The position numbers and the translations under genes were made by a program. Source: Fratercula arctica (taxonomy: Eukaryota; Chordata; Aves; Charadriiformes; Alcidae). From it: a stretch of 64,000 nucleotides of DNA. Below are positions 59,401-64,000 of this stretch, piece by piece (the first letter of the stretch is position 1; every line of letters begins with the position of its first letter). Under the pieces are notes generated by a model that saw only the letters and a list, made by a program, of their open reading frames with translations, ran no database searches and was not told where the DNA came from. The stretch spans positions 27,965,589-28,029,588 of the forward strand of contig CANTUZ010000011.1 of NCBI GenBank assembly GCA_947846985.1, in the 5' to 3' direction.

Positions 59401-60539
59401 CAAGTGTCATCTTTGGTACGTATCTGTGGACTCCATGGCGCACGTAATTCAATTTAAATAAAATTATCTTCTGAACTAATATTTCTGTACCGGTGGGAGA
59501 GGCAGAGCTCTGGAGCATCCCAAGACTCAGCCCTTTGAAAGGCGCACAGGCTAAAATGGTGGCCAGGGCCAAGGCCCCTCTCGCGCTGAGCCGGGGGATG
59601 CCATTCCCCGGGCTCCTAAGGAAGAGGCACCGATTCCCCATCCCTGTGGGGTTTTGGAGGGCTGGGCTAGATGCAAGTGGCACAGTGTCCTATTTTTATT
59701 TCACTTTGAATAACACGTAATTGAAACGTATGCTCAGCAAATTAATTGGTGAGCTGGAGGTAAGAACTGCTGAGTTAGTAGAGGCAGTACAAGCCCTCCT
59801 CTTTTTTTCCCCTTAAGTTTCCATGCTGGAGCGGAAACGCTGTGGTACTCAGAAAGGAGGTGATGCCTCTGTAAAGCAGATCTTTCCAATTTTTTTTTTC
59901 CCCTAGCTTAGTCTTCTGTTTCTATGATCTGCCTTTTGAACTGTTTTTGTGGCTGATCAGTTCCACCTAATATGTCTCTTGATTTCTGCTATTGTAATAC
60001 TCAGACGACATGCTGTTCTCTTCATTTTTATAAGCTTTAGATGCTCCTGCCTGTCATACTCTGGCGGTTTATCTTCAGCGTCTGGATTTGCTTTCAGACT
60101 TGCATGTCTATCAAGCTGCTGTTGCTTTGAATGTGAGATCAAAAGAAGATGAATTCCAGTAAAAAATTTCCTTGTATGAAGAAAAGATTGGGGGCCTATG
60201 TAAACATCCCACTGACAGCTCCCAATGAGTTATTTTAGCAGAGCATTAGCACCCAGAATGACAGACAGTCCAAGACTACATGCTAAATAACAAATCAGTC
60301 CCTTCAGTGGCAGCAGCACGTTGCCACAACAGCAATACATTTTCTAAAGGAATCCTGTTCCTCTTTTTTATTGAATATGGCTGTTCGACTGCTCATCTCT
60401 TCATGAGCTGCCTTCGAGTGCCAGCCCCGGTTTACTTTTGCTTGACAATATCTGTGTCATGTCACCAATATGACAGAAGACAGGGCTTTGATAATTGGGT
60501 GGGGAGACGGTTAGTTAGTCATCTCGAGTTAAATAGGTA
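56481..60539. other. FOXP1 intron, unassigned block
   Basis: Contains simple tracts (T/A-rich at 56578-56644; a G10 run then GGTGGTGGTGG at about 56976-56993). The frame at 57544-57885 has 113 codons and no recognisable domain. Remaining sequence is AT-rich unique intron. Confidence 0.5.
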
Positions 60540-61620
60540 GTTTGTTTTAGGGAGGAGAAGGAGACGACGACGAAGGGAAAGCATCTGCCGGAATGCTAAA
60601 CAAACGCACGCTTTCGGAGATGCTGGATGCAAGTCCTGCGCCCGAGACAAGTTGCATTTTTTGGCTGGTTGTTTATATTTCAATTCACGCAGTTAGAGAA
60701 AATAGCTCTGAAGCCCGGCCAGCCTCGGCAGCCGGTTTTAAAAGCAAGTTACAGCACTGTAGAGGGTAGGAAAGTCAAGCTTGGCTGAACTTATGTGCAA
60801 ATATGAATTTGCCTAGATACAGGAGAGAGGTGTGCTTTTTGCCGCTGTTTGGTCTAGTTGGGGACATAATTAGTTCTGCATGTTTCTGCTTACAGATGGG
60901 GGGGGTGTGGGGGGTGAGGGGTGGAATTTAATAACGCCGAATTGCTAGATTTTTGTGCCTGGTGTAGTGCTAAACCCAACTTTGAGATTACCTGCGAGCT
61001 CCCGCCGATCTTGCCACTTCGCGAGGGGAGAATTAGGGAAGGAATGCTTTGCGGTTTCTTTGTCATTTAGTAAAAGCAGAGGTTGCTACTGTGGAGGCAG
61101 AGACCCGGTGGCTGCCGGCGAAGGGCAGTGCTCCAGCGCCGTCTCCCTCCAGCCTGCGCTCCGGCTGCACAGCACTTCCTGTTTATTCAAACATCTTTTT
61201 ACCATTCTTCAGCCCCCGCTTCACAGAAACAGCCAGAAACACATCTCCAGCGTGAAGACGGAAATCTAAAGGCAGACAGTAAGAGCTTACTCTGTTAAAC
61301 TCTTCATTCTCTCTGTGAGCACTCAGAGAAAAGGAGCGTGCAGGCAGGGCTGAACTTTTATCTTGCTGCCTTGCACCAGCAGCTTGGCAGCGCACGGAGG
61401 GGAATTGCTTGGGTTTAAAGCAAAAGAAGCTGGTTCAGGTTGTTTACTGCGGTGTGGACAACGAGGGTGGGTTTTTTGGCACGGCTTCGGAGAACCATGG
61501 TGAGGACTAAGTCCTCTTTTGGGGCGCCCGTCGCGATGTCCCTCTGTAGCGGGAGCAGCCCTGTGTCACCGTCCCTGCTGCTCGCCGGGTGCTGTGGCTT
61601 CTCCTCGCACTTGCACAAGT
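60540..61620. promoter_or_regulatory. CpG-enriched kilobase
   Basis: CpG dinucleotides recur in clusters: GACGACGACGAAGG (60565), CCCGCCGATC with CTTCGCGAGG (61000), GGCTGCCGGCGAAGG (61110), GCGCCCGTCGCGATG (61525) and CTCGCCGGG. A G-run block at 60898-60923 could form a quadruplex. This is compatible with a weak intragenic promoter or enhancer. No exon can be assigned. Confidence 0.35.
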
Positions 61621-64000
61621 GGCAAAAAAAGCCCCAACCAAACAACCCCCCCAAAAAAAGGAAACGTGGCTGTTGTTCTGGGCAGCAAAAGAGAGAGGTG
61701 CAAGCCCGCCGAGTGGCTTTTTGTTTTCTACAAATTGTTTGCATCATGGCTCTGGCACTGCTTGCGAACCAGCCTCGCTAATATTTGTACCAATTTCATG
61801 CTAATAAAAATCAGGCTGCTGAGACAAGCATGGCTATTATCTCATTCATATTACTATTGTTTAGACCTGTGGTACTACAAAAGGAAAGGGAAAGCGTGCT
61901 CACGCCGGGTAATGGTTGTTAACTTCTCACGTGAGGGATTTTCTCTGCAGTTTTTCAGTATTAATGATTGTTGTATGAGAGGTCTTCAGGGGTTGTTGGA
62001 AGATAGCGTAGATCCTCTGGGTAATCCATGTTGCGACACGTATGCTGGATTTTTCCCTCTCTGCTCAAGTGACTTAAAAAACTACTTGGTATTTCTCAGT
62101 TGTTTCTCCCCCCTCAAAAGTCCACTGAAATAGCAGGTAACTTTTTTTTTTGGTAAGCATTCGTGGTGTTCCTATAGTGTGAAACATAAGAGAAAATGGA
62201 AAATATTCTGCCTGCCCTATGGAGAAAACCCATCCTCCTGGAGGCTTTTCCTGCCTCTCCGAGATCCAAATACACTTTAAAATTTTAAACTGTAAACCCC
62301 CATTTTCCTAGAAAAGAGAGCGAGAGAGAGAGAAATCAAGCTGTGTGTTCAGCCAAACCGCAAGTACAACAAACATATTTTTAAAATATATTGCTAGTCT
62401 GGCTTTTTAATGTTCAGAAGTTGTTCTGCTTTGCAGGAAAAAAAAATGGTGTTTGCAACTGCCTTAAGGACAATTTGTTTAACAGTAGGAGTAATTGCAT
62501 GGGGAAAATGGAAAGAGTGACTGAAGTTATTTACTCAGATGTTAGTGTAGGTGTAGGGCAGAAAACTCACTGTGGGAACAGTGGGCTGCTTTTCTTGGTA
62601 TCTTAGTCTATTTGATGACCATCAAATTTCCCAGCTCGCTGGTTTTGTTTTTTCTGGATGGCATGTTTGATTATTTATCAGAAGGGAAAGGGAGTAGCTG
62701 AAGCAAATAAACATGTGACTGAGCTGTGTTTTGTTTTCCACTCAGAAGGCCATGCCCTTTAACAGATATACAGAAAATAATAAACGTATTGTTTTATGAT
62801 AAAAGGAAATTATGTGTATAATTTTCTTTAGCAAGGCCATTAACCCCTTGTGTTCAGCGGTCTCTGCCTTCTGGCAGCTTATTGGGTTTGCAGCTGGGAA
62901 TTAAAGGCACTTAAAACCCCCTCTTTGGTGGAACGTTTCCATGGATTACTGCTTCACCCTTTGGATTTGCTGGATTTATTACATGGTCCTTTCTGCCTCA
63001 GCACAGCCCTGGTCCTCTCCCCAGTCCTACTTTGGGTATGATTGACTAAACGAGAGGCACTTTGCAGTTGTAGAAGGGTGCTGACTTCTGAAGAAGACTT
63101 GGAGAGTGCTGCTGGGAGCTTTTTGCTGCTGGGAGCTTTTTGCCGCTGATACCGGTGTCTGTGCAGCGTGAGGGGTTGCAGCTGTATTTGGTCCGTTACA
63201 GACAGTGTCAATTTATGTGATTCTTTTTTAAATGCCAGATGTCTAGCATGTAGCGTGTAGTATTTCCTTTGTAATACCAGCTTAGGACAATGCTCATTAT
63301 CTTCCCTGAAAAAAAACCACCCTATAAACTAAATCACTGTCAGGAAGTAAAACACCGGTTTGCCTCATCTCTGGGAAGCATGTTGCATGCTTTAGCTGCT
63401 TTTATGGGATTAAAAGAAACAAGTTAAGACTGTCATGCACATGAAAGGAAACCGAGATGTGGTTTGTTTCACATTGTGCAGGTAGGTATAAATTTAATAG
63501 ACTGACTTGCTTTCAAAATCTCTCTTTGTCTCCCCGAATCGCATGTCAGTTCCAGCGCGTTGATGAGCTCCGCGGTCCATAACAGCGCCTGACTGCTGCT
63601 GCCCCGCAGGTGCCGTATCATCAGGAGGCTTGTCCTCCTCCTCAGGGACGTAGGTTCCTTCCACGGAATGGCTTCAGATCAAAAAAAGGAAAATTTGCCT
63701 GACATCTTGAAGTTGCGCTCAAGTATGCGCACCGCTGGTGGGTCTGGGGAGGAGGTGGATGCTTCGCCCGCCGGCTCCAGGGGGTCAGCGCTCAGCGGGG
63801 AGCCCAAATGGGTGTCAGGGACTGAAGCTGTGGGTTTAGTTTTGAGGGAGGAGAAAATGGCAGTTGAAATACCAGGGAGAGGAAGGGCTGGCGAAATAAG
63901 GACCTGAAACTTAAATGTGATGCGAAGAAGAAAGAGGAAATGAGCGGCTTGGGGCCAGGTGACGTGGGCAGGGGCTGGGCTGGGGACATGGGCAGCCACC
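61621..64000. other. FOXP1 intron, distal block in window
   Basis: A GA-rich run (62311-62334) and a 17-bp tandem duplication (63107-63148) lie in unique intron. A small CpG group at 63540-63610 includes GCGCGTTGATG and CTCCGCGGTCC and ends CCCCGCAG|GT. The 204-codon frame 61519-62133 is the longest in the window but has no family features. The next FOXP1 exon (expected to start ALQVARQ) was not found. Confidence 0.5.
63107..63148 (+). repeat. 17-bp tandem duplication (about 2.4 copies)
   Basis: TGCTGCTGGGAGCTTTT is repeated directly twice, with a third partial copy TGCCGCTG. Minor local slippage duplication. Confidence 0.9.

Noticed and set aside
61519..62133. Longest open frame in the window (204 codons, +)
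   Set aside because: No recognisable domain, overlaps another open frame, starts in CpG-rich low-stop DNA and has irregular composition. No splice or promoter context supports it.
63600..63612. CCCCGCAG|GT as a splice acceptor for the next FOXP1 exon
   Set aside because: Downstream translation does not resemble the expected ALQVARQ/Gln-rich sequence.
1..64000. CRISPR arrays, bacterial operons, origins, attachment sites or phage-like modules
   Set aside because: Composition, splice-site structure and repeats are those of a vertebrate intron; no regularly spaced repeats or prokaryotic genes seen.

Overview
This 64 kb window is vertebrate, almost certainly avian, genomic DNA lying inside the FOXP1 gene (forkhead-box P1 transcription factor), read on the + strand. 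The anchor is one coding exon at 17657-17838. It begins with an in-frame stop followed by [19 protein letters not shown], the signature N-terminus of FOXP1, and is bounded by a long polypyrimidine-AG acceptor and a CAG|GT donor. No other FOXP1 exon was recognised, so the window is the distal part of a 5' (5'UTR-side) intron (1-17656), the first coding exon, and at least 46 kb of the next intron (17839-64000). The bird assignment rests on low interspersed-repeat density, a 5'-truncated CR1 LINE of the avian type ending in ATTCTATG-like octamers, and FOXP1 residues that differ from the mammalian protein.

Layout. 1-17656: intron with ancient repeat relics (a palindromic relic near 2142, a MIR-like SINE at 5270, a palindromic MITE-like relic at 12731), a CpG-rich patch at 8345-8495 and a quadruplex-prone G-tract at 16677. 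17657-17838: FOXP1 first coding exon, followed at once by a second potential donor and a C-rich tract. 20344-22512: a short CR1 tail and a larger, decayed CR1 copy carrying reverse-transcriptase remains, both in gene orientation. 26381-26510: palindromic MITE-like relic. 30494-31560: very old antisense CR1. 34969-35026: 58-nt hairpin beside a T-tract. 35027-38426: AT-rich, repeat-poor DNA. 46178-46243: a 66-bp exon-like segment with good splice signals. 51640-51965: CpG-island-like patch with a quadruplex motif. 56100-56480: homeodomain-type palindromes next to CpG-rich DNA. 60540-61620: another CpG-enriched kilobase.

Apart from FOXP1 and the dead CR1 copies, no protein-coding gene, tRNA, rRNA or CRISPR array could be supported. 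Most open frames of 60-200 codons look like chance frames in intron DNA: they overlap in several frames, lack family motifs and often contain homopolymers. The likely biological content of the noncoding DNA is regulation and splicing of FOXP1. The CpG patches, the exon-like segment and the AT-rich blocks are candidates that need conservation or expression data. I found no sign of a new multi-gene system here.
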